From Streptomyces rubiginosohelvolus (GTDB taxonomy: Bacteria; Actinomycetota; Actinomycetes; Streptomycetales; Streptomycetaceae): DNA of 64,000 bases. The stretch is taken from positions 124,001 to 188,000 of the forward strand of contig NZ_BMTW01000009.1 in the NCBI RefSeq assembly GCF_014649875.1. The letters are read 5' to 3'. This document shows positions 34,995 through 43,510 of the stretch, one piece after another (the first letter of the stretch is position 1; the number at the start of each line of letters is the position of its first letter). The notes beneath the pieces are model-generated. The model saw only the letters and a list, made by a program, of their open reading frames with translations, did no database searches and was not told the DNA's origin. The position numbers and the translations under genes are program-made.

Positions 34995-35525
34995 ATGGAC
35001 TGGAACAGTTCGCAGCACCCGTCGCGTCAGCCCGGCTGGGGCCAGGGCGGCAACTTCACACCGCAGCCGCCTTCGACGGATGGACCGCGGTGGGCGCGGA
35101 AGCGTGTCGTGCTCCCGGCGGCCGGCGTGTTGCTCCTGCTCGGTGTCGGGATCGGCGCAACCGGTGAACAGCCGCAGGAAGTGCGCACGGTCGCGGCGAA
35201 GGCGAAGCCCGGGCCGACGGTCACCGTCACGGAGACGGCGAAGGTCATCGTGACCGCGACCCCGGAGCCGGCCCCGACCGTCACGAAGGTCAAGAAGGTG
35301 CGGGTCACGGTCACCGCCGCTCCCCCGGAGCCGAAGCCCGCGAAGAAGCCCGTGGCCCGCGACGATTCCTCCGGCAGCAGTGGAGGCTCCGGCTCCGGCG
35401 GCACGTCGACGTACTACAAGAACTGCGATGCGGTTCGCGCCGCCGGCGCCTCACCCATCCGGTCCGGCCAGCCCGGGTACGGGCCGCATCTGGACCGTGA
35501 CGGCGACGGGGTGGGCTGCGAATAG
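34995..35525 (+). CDS. Excalibur calcium-binding domain membrane protein
   Basis: 176-aa protein: Gln/Gly/Pro-rich cytoplasmic N-terminus, one transmembrane helix (VVLPAAGVLLLLGVGIGATG, about 37-56), a Val/Thr/Lys repeat linker (TVTVTETAKVIVTATPEPAP) and a C-terminal Excalibur domain (about 140-176) with YYKNCDAVRAAGA and the Ca2+-binding DRDGDGVGCE. Streptomyces carry many such extracytoplasmic calcium-binding proteins of unknown role. GGGGGGA precedes the ATG. Confidence 0.88.
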   Translation: MDWNSSQHPSRQPGWGQGGNFTPQPPSTDGPRWARKRVVLPAAGVLLLLGVGIGATGEQPQEVRTVAAKAKPGPTVTVTETAKVIVTATPEPAPTVTKVKKVRVTVTAAPPEPKPAKKPVARDDSSGSSGGSGSGGTSTYYKNCDAVRAAGASPIRSGQPGYGPHLDRDGDGVGCE

Positions 35526-35883
35526 GGTCCGCAACGGTTCTCCGGGGGCCTCGAAGCATGTGATTCTCGTCGCGCCGGACGGGTACGCCGTCGCCGGACC
35601 GCAAGCCCGCGCATCGCGTTTCCGGCCGAGCGCACCGAGCCCCTCGGCGAGCCCGTCGGGGTCTGCGCGGCCGGGCCTGCCGCCCCGTCACACGCCGTCT
35701 ACGTGCGGCAACGGGGGTTCGGGCCGGTCGGTCGCGGCGGGACGTGGCGGCGAGGTGAAGAGGTTCGCCGGGCGGCAGGACAGCGCCCCGGTGGCGCTGT
35801 CCTGCCGGGGCGGCGGCTGTCCGTGGTGGGCCCCACACGTGCGACCGGCCGTCGGACCCCCTCCGTGCCACTAGCCTCTTCAC
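35526..35883. other. intergenic region with hairpin and possible coding relic
   Basis: 358 bp with no intact gene. It holds a 15-bp perfect hairpin (35773-35807) and a stretch at about 35550-35760 whose third codon positions are unusually G/C-rich in two different frames, suggesting a frame-disrupted remnant. A -10-like TAGCCT (35872-35877) precedes the next gene. Confidence 0.5.
35773..35807. terminator. 15-bp perfect hairpin
   Basis: CGGCAGGACAGCGCC (35773-35787) / GGCGCTGTCCTGCCG (35793-35807), loop CCGGT. The nearest stop upstream is 250 bp away (Excalibur gene), so it may be a distal terminator. Confidence 0.6.
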
Positions 35884-36060
35884 ATGACCTCCACTTCGAC
35901 CGAGCCGACGCCTGCCCGCCCGATGGTTGAGCTGAACGCGGAGATCCGCGCTCTGGTCGCCGACGGCGGTGTGGTGTCGCCGGAGGGCCGCCGGGAGTAC
36001 GAGCGGCTTCTCGTCGAGTGGGTGGCGGCCGTACGGGGCAGCTCCGCGGAAGCCGTCTGA
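35884..36060 (+). CDS. small protein of unknown function (58 aa), probably leaderless
   Basis: 58-codon gene MTSTSTEPTPARPMVELNAE... ending AVRGSSAEAV. Amphipathic helical middle (EYERLLVEWVAAVRG), no signal peptide, no Cys. Codon bias is normal (G/C third positions throughout). There is no ribosome site; instead TAGCCT ends 6 bases before the ATG, so the transcript probably starts at or next to the ATG. It is too short for most gene callers. Similar small proteins of this kind exist in streptomycetes but I give no function. Confidence 0.6.
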   Translation: MTSTSTEPTPARPMVELNAEIRALVADGGVVSPEGRREYERLLVEWVAAVRGSSAEAV

Positions 36061-36201
36061 CGGTACGGGGACGGGGGCGCCCACCGGAAGCGGCGCGGGT
36101 CCTCGTACCGGGGGAGCCATCGAGACACCCCCTCCGCGAAGCCCGGTCCGGGTGTCGGCGATAGTGATCGTCCGTCCGCGACCTCACCCCGGGAGCACCC
36201 C

Positions 36202-37056
36202 ATGACCGCCGCGTCCCCCGCCGGCGCACGCCGCCCGTCCCTCCTGCTCGTCACCGATCTCGCGTACGAGGCGCGCGGCCGGCGCTACTGCGACGAGGAC
36301 ATCTTCCTGGCCTCCCGGCTGCGCGAGGCGTTCGACGTGGCGCTCTGCCATCCCCGGGACGCGGCCGCGCTGCTGGACCGCTTCGACCTCGCCCTCGTAC
36401 GCAACAGCGGGCCCGTCCTGCACTACCGAGAGGCGTACGACGCGTTCCGCGCACGCGCCCTGGAGCTGCGGGTTCCGGTCTACAACCCGCTGGGCGGGCG
36501 CGGCGACATGGCGGGCAAGGAGTATCTGGTCGAGATGACGGCGGCCGGGCTGCCGGTCATTCCCACCGTGGACCGGGCGGCGGACCTGGCCGAGCTGCCC
36601 GACGTCGCCCAGTACGTGGTGAAGCCGAAGCTCGGGGCGGACTCGGTCGGCCTGCGTTTCGTCACGGCGGCGGAGGCCCGCGCCGAGCTGGAGGCGGCGG
36701 CCGAGGGCTCCCTCCTCGTCCAGCCGAGGATCGACTTCCGGCACGAGGTGTCGTTCTACTTCGTCGACCACGACTTCCAGTACGCGCTGTACGCCCCCGA
36801 CCCGGAGCGGCGCTGGGTGCTGGAGCCGTACGCGGCGAGCGCGGAGGACCTGGAATTCGCCCGGCGCTTCATCGACTGGAACACCCTCGACCACGGGATC
36901 CAGCGGGTCGACGCCTGCCGGACGGCGGACGGCGCGCTGCTGCTCGTCGAGTTGGAGGACCTCAATCCGTATCTCTCCCTCGACCGGGTCGGGGAGGACG
37001 TCCGGGAGGCGTTCGTGGACCGGCTGACGACGTCGATCGCCTCGCTGCCCCGCTAG
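36202..37056 (+). CDS. ATP-grasp family enzyme, substrate unknown
   Basis: 284-aa protein with the glutathione-synthetase/RimK-like ATP-grasp plan: N-terminal Rossmann-like part (LLLVTDLAYEARGRRY, CDEDIFLASRL), the middle (YNPLGGRGDMAGKEYLVEMT), the ATP-binding lysine region (QYVVKPKLGADSVGLRF) and the late metal/substrate acidic region (LLLVELEDLNPYLSLDRVG). It would join a carboxylate to an amine or similar using ATP. No pathway partners are adjacent. GGGAG precedes the ATG. Confidence 0.75.
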   Translation: MTAASPAGARRPSLLLVTDLAYEARGRRYCDEDIFLASRLREAFDVALCHPRDAAALLDRFDLALVRNSGPVLHYREAYDAFRARALELRVPVYNPLGGRGDMAGKEYLVEMTAAGLPVIPTVDRAADLAELPDVAQYVVKPKLGADSVGLRFVTAAEARAELEAAAEGSLLVQPRIDFRHEVSFYFVDHDFQYALYAPDPERRWVLEPYAASAEDLEFARRFIDWNTLDHGIQRVDACRTADGALLLVELEDLNPYLSLDRVGEDVREAFVDRLTTSIASLPR

Positions 37057-37123
37057 TCGCGCCGACCCCCCGTCCGGCCCGTCCCCGCATGCGGGGACGC
37101 ACGGCTGGTGTGAGGGTGCAGGG

Positions 37124-39217
37124 GTGACGACTGCCAGCGAGCAAGCCCCCGCCACGCAGAGTGCCGCCGCGCCGCCGCCCGTCCTCGACCGGCGGCGGCG
37201 CAACATCGTCTTCGCGACGATCGTGCTCGGCATGCTGCTCGCGGCACTCGACCAGACGATCGTCGGCACGGCCCTGCCGACGATCGTCTCGGACCTGGGC
37301 GGCGCCTCGCACATGTCGTGGGTGGTCACCGCGTATCTGCTGGCCGAGACGGTGGCCACCGTGCTGGTCGGCAAGTTCGGCGACCTGTTCGGGCGGAAGC
37401 TGGTCTTCCAGGTCTCGGCGGTCATCTTCATCACGGGATCGTTCCTGTGCGGCCTCGCCTCGGACATGCTGCTGCTGATCATCTGGCGCGGTATGCAGGG
37501 CATCGGGGCGGGCGGGCTCATGGTCACGTCGATGGCGCTGATCGCGGATGTGATCCCACTGCGCGAACGGGGCAAGTACCAGGGCGCGATCGGAGCGGTC
37601 TTCGGCATCTCCACCGTGATCGGGCCGCTGCTCGGCGGGTTGTTCACCGACCATCTGACGTGGCGCTGGGCGTTCTACGTCAATGTGCCGATCGCCATCG
37701 TGGTGGTCATCGCCGCCGCCCGGAACATCCCGTCGGTGAAGGCCGCGGGGCGGCCGGTCATCGACTACCGGGGCATCGCGCTGGTCACCGTCGGGGCGAG
37801 CGCGCTGATCCTGGCGACGAGCTGGGGCGGCAACGAGTACGCCTGGGGCTCGGCGGTGATCATCGGCCTCTTCGTCGGCGGTCTGATCGCGCTCGCCCTG
37901 TTCTGCCTGGTGGAGACGCGGGCGAAGGAACCGATGCTGCCGATGCGGCTGTTCCGGAACCCGGTCTTCACCGTCTGCTCGATCCTCAGCTTCATCGTGG
38001 GCTTCGCGATGCTCGGCTCGATGATCTTCCTGCCGACCTATCTGCAGTACGTGGACGGGGACTCGGCGACCCTGTCGGGGGTGCGGACGCTGCCGCTGGT
38101 CGCCGGTCTGCTGGCCGCCTCGATCTTCAGCGGCAACGTCGTGAGCAAGACGGGCCGCTACCGCGTCTTCCCGATCGTGGGGACGCTGGTGATGGCGGCC
38201 GGGCTGTTCCTGCTGTCCCGGATGGGGCCGGGGACCGGCGTCTGGCTGGAGTCCCTCTACATGGTGGTGCTGGGGCTCGGCATCGGTCTCGCCATGCAGG
38301 TGCTGACCATCGCCGTGCAGAACACCGTCGACTACGAGGACCTCGGCACGGCGACCTCGGGCGTGACGTTCTTCCGTACGCTGGGCAGCGCCTTCGGCAC
38401 GGCGGTGTTCGGCACCATCTACACCAACGCGCTGAAGCCGAACCTCACCGACGGCGTGGCGCAGGCGGTCGCCGCGGGCGGCGACCCGGCGGTCCTGGCC
38501 AGGGCTTCGGAGAGCCCGCAGGCCCTGCACGCGCTGCCCGCCGCCCAGTCGGAGCCGCTGGCCCAGGCCTACGCGGACACCCTGCACACGGTGTTCCTGT
38601 GGACGGTGCCGGTCGCCCTGATCGGGTTCGTCATCGCGCTGTTCCTCAAAGAGGTGAAGCTGCGGGACTCGGCCCGGCTCGGATCGACGGACATGGGCGA
38701 GGGCTTCGCCCAGCCGGGCAGCGGGGACTCGGCGAAGGTCCTGGAGTATTCCGTGGCCACGATCCTGCACAGCGCGGGTCCGGAGACCGCCCGGCGGATC
38801 ACCGCCGAGTCCGACACCCGGCTCGACATGGCGGGGGCCTGGGCGGTGATGCAGGTGGACCTGTTCACCCGGATGGTCGGCCATGCGGGCCTCGGGCTGA
38901 TCGCGGCCCGGCACCGTATCCCGCCGGAGGTGCTGGTGCCCGTCTTCGACCGGATGATCGAGGAGGGCTATCTGACGGGCGACGGCCGGATCTTCTCGCA
39001 CACGGCGGCGGGCCGGCGGGAGGCGGCGGTGATCTCCGACGCCTGGGGCCGCTGGCTCAACGACCGCCTGGCCGAGGACGGCGCCCGCCCCGACGACGGT
39101 CAGCTCCGGGCCACCGTGGACGTGATCGCCAAGCGGCTGCTGGCGGAGGACCTGGCGCAGGAGCTGTCCCCCGCGGCCGGCTCCGGCGGATCGTCGCGGG
39201 TGGGGGCCCCGGTCTGA
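37124..39217 (+). CDS. 14-TM MFS drug exporter (DHA2/EmrB type) with C-terminal winged-helix-like extension
   Basis: 697-aa MFS protein. The transporter part (about residues 25-515) has the DHA2 motifs LDQTIVGTALPTIVSDLGG, KFGDLFGRKLVFQ and the motif C-like GPLLGGLFTD, with 14 predicted helices, so a proton-linked drug or metabolite exporter. The C-terminal 150 residues (about 545-697) are soluble: VLEYSVATILHSAGPETARR ... IEEGYLTGDGRIFSHTAAGR ... DRLAEDG. The spacing and the GYLTGDGRIFSHTAAG wing-like strand resemble a MarR-like winged helix. Such extensions are seen in actinobacterial EmrB proteins; DNA-binding is not shown. GTG start. Confidence 0.85.
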   Translation: MTTASEQAPATQSAAAPPPVLDRRRRNIVFATIVLGMLLAALDQTIVGTALPTIVSDLGGASHMSWVVTAYLLAETVATVLVGKFGDLFGRKLVFQVSAVIFITGSFLCGLASDMLLLIIWRGMQGIGAGGLMVTSMALIADVIPLRERGKYQGAIGAVFGISTVIGPLLGGLFTDHLTWRWAFYVNVPIAIVVVIAAARNIPSVKAAGRPVIDYRGIALVTVGASALILATSWGGNEYAWGSAVIIGLFVGGLIALALFCLVETRAKEPMLPMRLFRNPVFTVCSILSFIVGFAMLGSMIFLPTYLQYVDGDSATLSGVRTLPLVAGLLAASIFSGNVVSKTGRYRVFPIVGTLVMAAGLFLLSRMGPGTGVWLESLYMVVLGLGIGLAMQVLTIAVQNTVDYEDLGTATSGVTFFRTLGSAFGTAVFGTIYTNALKPNLTDGVAQAVAAGGDPAVLARASESPQALHALPAAQSEPLAQAYADTLHTVFLWTVPVALIGFVIALFLKEVKLRDSARLGSTDMGEGFAQPGSGDSAKVLEYSVATILHSAGPETARRITAESDTRLDMAGAWAVMQVDLFTRMVGHAGLGLIAARHRIPPEVLVPVFDRMIEEGYLTGDGRIFSHTAAGRREAAVISDAWGRWLNDRLAEDGARPDDGQLRATVDVIAKRLLAEDLAQELSPAAGSGGSSRVGAPV

Positions 39218-39242
39218 GCGGCCTCGGAGACGGTCGCCGCTC

Positions 39243-39833
39243 TCAGTGCTCCCAGGACCGGGGGCGCTCCAGCGCTTCCCACTCCGCGCGGAGCAGGCCG
39301 AGGATCGCGTTGTCGTAGCGGCGGCCGCGGTGCAGGCAGGAGGACAGGCGTACGCCTTCGTGGACGAAACCGGCTCCGCGCAGGGTGGCGAGGGCCGCCG
39401 TGTTGTCGGTGTGGGTGACCGCCTCGACCCGGTGCAGGCCCAGTTCGCCGAAGGCCAGGTCGGTGAGGGCGGCGAGCGCGTCGGCGCCGAGCCCCCGGCG
39501 GCGGTGCCCGGCCGCGAGCAGGAGGTAGGCCTCGGCGGTGCCGTCGACCAGGTCCTCCTCGATGAGGGCGATGTGCCCCACGGGCGTGCCGTCCGGCAGG
39601 AGGACGAGGAAGTCGTCGCGGTCGCGGTCCTCGACCTGGGCCTCGATGCGCTCGCGGAACTCGTGGAGGGAGCCGGGCCAGACGCCCATCTCGTGGGCGG
39701 CCACCGGGTCGGCGCGCCAGCTGTGGATCAGTTCGGCGTCGTCGGGTTCCAGCGGGGTGAAGGCGACGTCATGGCCCCTCCAGAATCGTTGCCTCGCGGC
39801 GTACGGCGGCGTCGCCGCTTCGTCCTCGTCCAT
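39243..39833 (-). CDS. GNAT-family N-acetyltransferase
   Basis: 196-aa acetyltransferase of the RimJ/RimL-like sort. Core motifs: FTPLEPDDAELIHSW, PVGHIALIEEDLVDGTAEAY, acetyl-CoA loop RRRGLGADAL, and the late HRVEAVTHTDNTAALATLRG. Acetyl acceptor unknown. Convergent with the MFS gene, 25 bp away. The ATG at 39833 is used because it leaves a compact N-terminus; the reading frame continues upstream without other support. Confidence 0.85.
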   Translation of the reverse strand: MDEDEAATPPYAARQRFWRGHDVAFTPLEPDDAELIHSWRADPVAAHEMGVWPGSLHEFRERIEAQVEDRDRDDFLVLLPDGTPVGHIALIEEDLVDGTAEAYLLLAAGHRRRGLGADALAALTDLAFGELGLHRVEAVTHTDNTAALATLRGAGFVHEGVRLSSCLHRGRRYDNAILGLLRAEWEALERPRSWEH

Positions 39834-39895
39834 GATCGGATCGTACGGTCGGGCGCGGTGGGCCGAAAAACGGATTTCGGGTGGCCGGACGCCGG

Positions 39896-40330
39896 TCAGT
39901 CGACGAAGACCGCCGTCGTGTAGACCCAGGCGCCCTCGTGCCGGACGAAGCGGCTCTTCTCGTGGAGGGAGTCGGGGCGCCCGTCGTCGGTGTAGTGGGC
40001 GCGGAAGGTGACCGTTCCGGTGGAGTGGAAGGCGCTGCCCTCGGTGGTTTCCAGGATCTCCAGGCCCACCCAGCGCATCGCCGGGTCGAAGTCGACACCG
40101 GGCGGCCGGGTCTCGGGGTGCCAGGTGCGCAGCAGGTACGCCGCGTCCTGGACGACGAAGGCCGCGTACCGGGAGCGCATCAGGGCCTCGCAGGTCGGAG
40201 CGGCGGCGCTGCCGGAGTGGAACCGCCCGCAGCACTCCCCGTAGGCGGCGGGCAGGCCGCAGGGGCACGGGGAGGCGGGAGTGATCCGCGGGGCGGCGGT
40301 CCCCCGGGGTCGGGGGGTGCGTCGTGACAT
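39896..40330 (-). CDS. ychJ: YchJ-family protein with SEC-C motif
   Basis: 144-aa UPF0225/YchJ protein. The zinc-binding SEC-C-like motif CPCGLPAAYGECCGRFH is at about residues 22-38, followed by the conserved ALMRSRYAAFVVQDAAYLLRTW and WVGLEILETTEG segments, and the NTF2-like end HEKSRFVRHEGAWVYT. Function unknown. Confidence 0.88.
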   Translation of the reverse strand: MSRRTPRPRGTAAPRITPASPCPCGLPAAYGECCGRFHSGSAAAPTCEALMRSRYAAFVVQDAAYLLRTWHPETRPPGVDFDPAMRWVGLEILETTEGSAFHSTGTVTFRAHYTDDGRPDSLHEKSRFVRHEGAWVYTTAVFVD

Positions 40331-40384
40331 GGCTCCATTGTGACGCGTGGCGGCCGGAACCCGCGTGCGGGCCGTGCCGCACCG

Positions 40385-40415
40385 CCGTCGGCCCGCCCCG
40401 TGCGCGGGCCGACGG
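40385..40415 (-). terminator. terminator of the methyltransferase gene
   Basis: 12-bp perfect stem CCGTCGGCCCGC (40385-40396) / GCGGGCCGACGG (40404-40415), 7-nt loop, 14 bp beyond the stop at 40430. Confidence 0.75.
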
Positions 40416-40429
40416 TGACGGGGTGTACG

Positions 40430-41239
40430 TCAGGGCTTGCGCGCGACGCCGGCGTAACCGGGGATCGGCTCGTCGCCGGGCACGTCGATGACCTCGCCGA
40501 GTTCGGGGTGCCAGTCGGCCGAGAGCGAGACACCCGGGTCGACCAGTTCGAGGCCGTCGAAGAACGCCGTCAGTTCGGCGCGGCTGCGGGGGCGCAGCGT
40601 CATCCCGCGCGCCTTGTACATGGCCCGGGCCTGGGCCGCGCCCTCCGGGTTGAAGTCGCCGGTGGTGTGCGAGAGCACCAGATAGCTGCCGGAGGGAAGC
40701 TGTTCGACCAGCTTGCCGACCAGGGCGGCCGCGCCGTCCTCGTCGTCGATGAAGTGCAGGAGGGCCAGCAGGGAGAGGGCGATCGGCTGCTCGAAGTCCA
40801 GCACCTTGCCGGCCTCGGCCAGGATCGTCTCCGGTTTGCGGGCGTCCGCCTGGATGTACTCGGTGGCCCCCTCGGGCGTCGAGCGGAGCAGGGCCGCCGC
40901 GTGGGCCAGCACGATCGGGTCGTTGTCGCAGTAGACGACGCGCGCCTCGGGGGCGGCCTGCTGGGCGATCTGGTGGAGGTTCGGCTCGGTGGGTATGCCG
41001 GTGCCGATGTCGAGGAACTGGCGCACACCGTGCTCGGCGAGCCAGCGGGTCGCCCGGTGCATGAACGCCCGGTTGACCCGCGCCATGTCACGACCCCGCG
41101 CGTCCAGGGCGAGCAGCTGGCGCGCCATCTGTTCGTCGACCGGGTAGTTGTCCTTGCCGCCGAGGAACCAGTCGTACATGCGGGCCGGATGCGGCTTGCT
41201 GGTGTCGATCTCGATGGAGTGGGGTTCTTGCCCGGTCAT
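40430..41239 (-). CDS. SAM-dependent methyltransferase (DUF574/methyltransferase_19 type)
   Basis: 269-aa protein of the S-adenosylmethionine methyltransferase family abundant in streptomycetes. Family start: IDTSKPHPARMYDWFLGGKDNYPVDE; SAM-binding motif I in FLDIGTGIPTEPNLH; motif II acidic residue in VVYCDNDPIVLAHA; RSRAELTAFFDGLELVDPGV near the end. Natural substrate not known. Next to the Xre/DUF397 set. Confidence 0.9.
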   Translation of the reverse strand: MTGQEPHSIEIDTSKPHPARMYDWFLGGKDNYPVDEQMARQLLALDARGRDMARVNRAFMHRATRWLAEHGVRQFLDIGTGIPTEPNLHQIAQQAAPEARVVYCDNDPIVLAHAAALLRSTPEGATEYIQADARKPETILAEAGKVLDFEQPIALSLLALLHFIDDEDGAAALVGKLVEQLPSGSYLVLSHTTGDFNPEGAAQARAMYKARGMTLRPRSRAELTAFFDGLELVDPGVSLSADWHPELGEVIDVPGDEPIPGYAGVARKP

Positions 41240-41284
41240 GGCGCGCTCCGTGGTCGGTGGGCCGTGCAGAGGAGGTGGGTGGTG

Positions 41285-41521
41285 TCAGGTGAGCAGGAAG
41301 TCGGCCTGGCCCGCCTTGGCGCCCTGGATGAACGCGGCGATCTCGCCGTTGGAGTAGATGAGAGCCGGGCCGTCGGGGTCGGCGGACTGGCGTACGGCGA
41401 CCCGCCCGTCGGCGAGCTTCATCGCCTCGATGCAGTTTCCGCCGTTCCCGCCGCTCCACGGCTTGTACCAGCCTTCGGAGCCGAGGTCACCGGCCGGCAT
41501 GCCGTTGTATATGTGGTTCAT
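41285..41521 (-). CDS. DUF397 protein
   Basis: 78-aa DUF397 family member; landmarks WYKPWSGGNGGNCIEAMKL, VAVRQSADPDGPALIYSNGEIAAFIQGAK. Streptomyces hold many copies beside Xre/DUF5753 regulators, with which they act in morphological and antibiotic control (for example the WhiJ and AbaA-type loci). The ATG overlaps the regulator's stop by one base (TGATG). Confidence 0.92.
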   Translation of the reverse strand: MNHIYNGMPAGDLGSEGWYKPWSGGNGGNCIEAMKLADGRVAVRQSADPDGPALIYSNGEIAAFIQGAKAGQADFLLT

Positions 41522-42396
41522 CACAGCTCCTTGCGGAAGTCCCGGAGGATTTCCTTCGTGCGTTGTGCAGTTGCGGCCTGAGCCGCCATGCGGTCCATGA
41601 CTTCGAGGTAGGAGGCCACCTCGGGTCGGGCGTCGAAGTAGACGGCACCGGTCAGGTACTCGCTGTAGACCATGTCGGGGAGTTCGGGGACGGCGAACCG
41701 GAAGAGGACGAAGGGGCCGTAGGTTCCCGGGTGGTGGCCGGAGGCGAACTCCGCGATCTGCACGGTGACATGGGGAAGCTCCGTGGCTTCGAGCAGCTTG
41801 TCGATCTGCCCGCGCATCACCTGCGCGCTCCCGACGGGCCGCCGCAGCACGGTCTCGTCCATGATCACCCAGAGCCGGGGGGCGTCCTCCTTGGCCAGCA
41901 GCGACTGCCGCTCCATCCGCAGCGCCACATGCCGCTCGATGTCCTCGGGCCGCGTCTGGCCGACCGCCCCGGTCCGCATCACGGAGCGGGCGTAGTCCTC
42001 GGTCTGGAGCAGTCCGGGCACGAAGTGCGGCTCGTACATGCGCAGCAGGCTCGCGGCGCCCTCCAGGCTGACGTACATGCTGAACCAGTCGGGCAGCACG
42101 TCGTGGAAACGCTGCCACCAGCCCGGCCGGTTCGCCTCCTCCGCCAGGTCGACGAAGGCCTCGGCCTCTTGGTCGGCGACGCCGTACGCCTTCAGCAGCA
42201 GCTGGACGTAGGGGATCTTCAGCCCGACCTCGGCCGTCTCCATTCTGCGTATCGTCGCGGGGGCGACCCGGAGGACCTTCGCCGCCTGGTCACGGGTCAG
42301 ACCGACACGCTCGCGCAGATCCTGCAGGCGCTTGCCGAGAACGACCTGGCCCACGGTCGGGGCGGACCGCGGTTCGCTCACTTCAGACCTCCCCAT
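41521..42396 (-). CDS. Xre-type regulator with DUF5753 (Scr1-like) domain
   Basis: 291-aa regulator. HTH at about residues 20-75 (LQDLRERVGLTRDQAAKVLR; APATIRRMETA), then DUF5753 (about 100-275: FVPGLLQTEDYAR, LRMERQSLL, HPGTYGPFVLFRFA). Partner of the DUF397 gene downstream. A near-perfect 21-bp palindrome 50 bp upstream is a likely autoregulatory site. Confidence 0.92.
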   Translation of the reverse strand: MGRSEVSEPRSAPTVGQVVLGKRLQDLRERVGLTRDQAAKVLRVAPATIRRMETAEVGLKIPYVQLLLKAYGVADQEAEAFVDLAEEANRPGWWQRFHDVLPDWFSMYVSLEGAASLLRMYEPHFVPGLLQTEDYARSVMRTGAVGQTRPEDIERHVALRMERQSLLAKEDAPRLWVIMDETVLRRPVGSAQVMRGQIDKLLEATELPHVTVQIAEFASGHHPGTYGPFVLFRFAVPELPDMVYSEYLTGAVYFDARPEVASYLEVMDRMAAQAATAQRTKEILRDFRKEL

Positions 42397-42445
42397 GCGC
42401 TGTTTTGCGAGCAGTGTGCCATGCGTGCGCCCCCAACGACACAGT

Positions 42446-42466
42446 CACTCTGGAAATTTCAGAGTG
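42446..42466. promoter_or_regulatory. 21-bp palindrome between the Xre and HATPase genes
   Basis: CACTCTGGAAATTTCAGAGTG is palindromic at all positions but one pair. It lies 50 bp upstream of the Xre start and 123 bp upstream of the GTG at 42589, so one site may control both. A TTGACT (42499-42504) that could be a -35 box of the plus-strand gene is close by. Confidence 0.6.
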
Positions 42467-42588
42467 CCCCTTGCCAAGTGTCATCGTCAGAGGGAGAGTT
42501 GACTCCCGAACCAGTTCGCTCAGTCATGCCCGCCCCCGGACACCCGGGGAACGAAGCGTGACGCAGCCCCCACTGTGAGGAATCGGTC

Positions 42589-43065
42589 GTGGCACCTGGC
42601 AGTGCGCTCATCCCCCGGCTCGCGGACCTCAGCCCCGGGACGGAGGCGCTCCGTTACTGCTTCGCGCTGCCGGCGCACCCCGAGTCGGTGGCCGGCGCGC
42701 GGGAGCTGACGCGAACGCGGCTCGACGCCTGGCGGCTGGGCCGGGACCTCGGTGACGCGGCGGTCCTCATCGTCTCCGAGCTGGTGACGAACGCGGTCGT
42801 GCACACCGCGAGCACCCGGGTGGTCTGCGAGCTGAGCCGGTTCGGCAGACGACTGCGGATAGCCGTGCAGGACCAGGGGCACCAGCCCTGCGGCCCCCGG
42901 CTGCGCCCCTCTTCCGACGACGAGCACGGCCGTGGTCTGCTCCTCGTCGAGGCGATGAGCAGCGCCTGGGGCTCGCACGACGCCCAGGACGCCTCCGGGC
43001 GCATCGTCTGGGCGGAGCTGGCGCACGGCGCCGAGCAGCTGTCCGGCACGGACCGGCCGTGTTGA
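42589..43065 (+). CDS. HATPase-domain protein (RsbW/SpoIIAB-like anti-sigma factor type)
   Basis: 158-aa ATP-binding protein of the GHKL fold. N-box VSELVTNAVVHT (about residues 63-74), G1 region VQDQGHQPCGP and G2 GRGLLLVEAMSSAW. The family includes anti-sigma kinases; Xre/DUF397 loci often carry such a gene. Kinase activity and sigma-factor partner are not known. GTG start; it overlaps the next gene by 7 nt. Confidence 0.85.
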   Translation: MAPGSALIPRLADLSPGTEALRYCFALPAHPESVAGARELTRTRLDAWRLGRDLGDAAVLIVSELVTNAVVHTASTRVVCELSRFGRRLRIAVQDQGHQPCGPRLRPSSDDEHGRGLLLVEAMSSAWGSHDAQDASGRIVWAELAHGAEQLSGTDRPC

Positions 43066-43496
43066 GGAACGCGCTGTCCCGGCTGCGCGCGGCGCACCGG
43101 GGCGGGACGCCCGAGGAGGCCCGCGGCGGCCGGGTGCGGCTGGCGCTGCCGGCCTCGATGTCGGCGACTCTGGGCTGTGACGCGGTCGGGGTGCCCGCCC
43201 GGCACGGCTTCCGCCTCATGTCCCATCTGCCGCGCACCGGCTGCGTATTCGCCGACGCGGACCGCTGGTGGTGGATCGTCCCGGCCGGCTCCGACCTGGA
43301 TCTGGACTGGCCCGAGCAGGTGACGTACGCACGCGACGCGGCCGTGCCCGGCGGACGCCCCCGGTTGATCCACTCACCGGACGCCCTGACCCCGTACACC
43401 CCGCCCATTCCGCTGTTCCTCATGGTCTGCCAGGTCACGGGTGTGGCGCCGAGCTGGGCCGCCCCCGGCCCGCGGAGCGTCGTGGCGTCCGGCTGA
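43059..43496 (+). CDS. hypothetical protein coupled to the HATPase gene (145 aa)
   Basis: 145-aa protein starting at a GTG (43059) inside the last codons of the HATPase gene. Basic N-terminus (LRNALSRLRAAHRGG), Trp-rich middle (ADADRWWWIVPAGSDLDLDWP) and Pro-rich end (DALTPYTPPIPLF). No signal peptide. I recognise it as a protein often found at this position in streptomycetes but no function is known to me. Confidence 0.65.
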   Translation: MLRNALSRLRAAHRGGTPEEARGGRVRLALPASMSATLGCDAVGVPARHGFRLMSHLPRTGCVFADADRWWWIVPAGSDLDLDWPEQVTYARDAAVPGGRPRLIHSPDALTPYTPPIPLFLMVCQVTGVAPSWAAPGPRSVVASG

Positions 43497-43510
43497 CCGG
43501 GCCCGGAACC

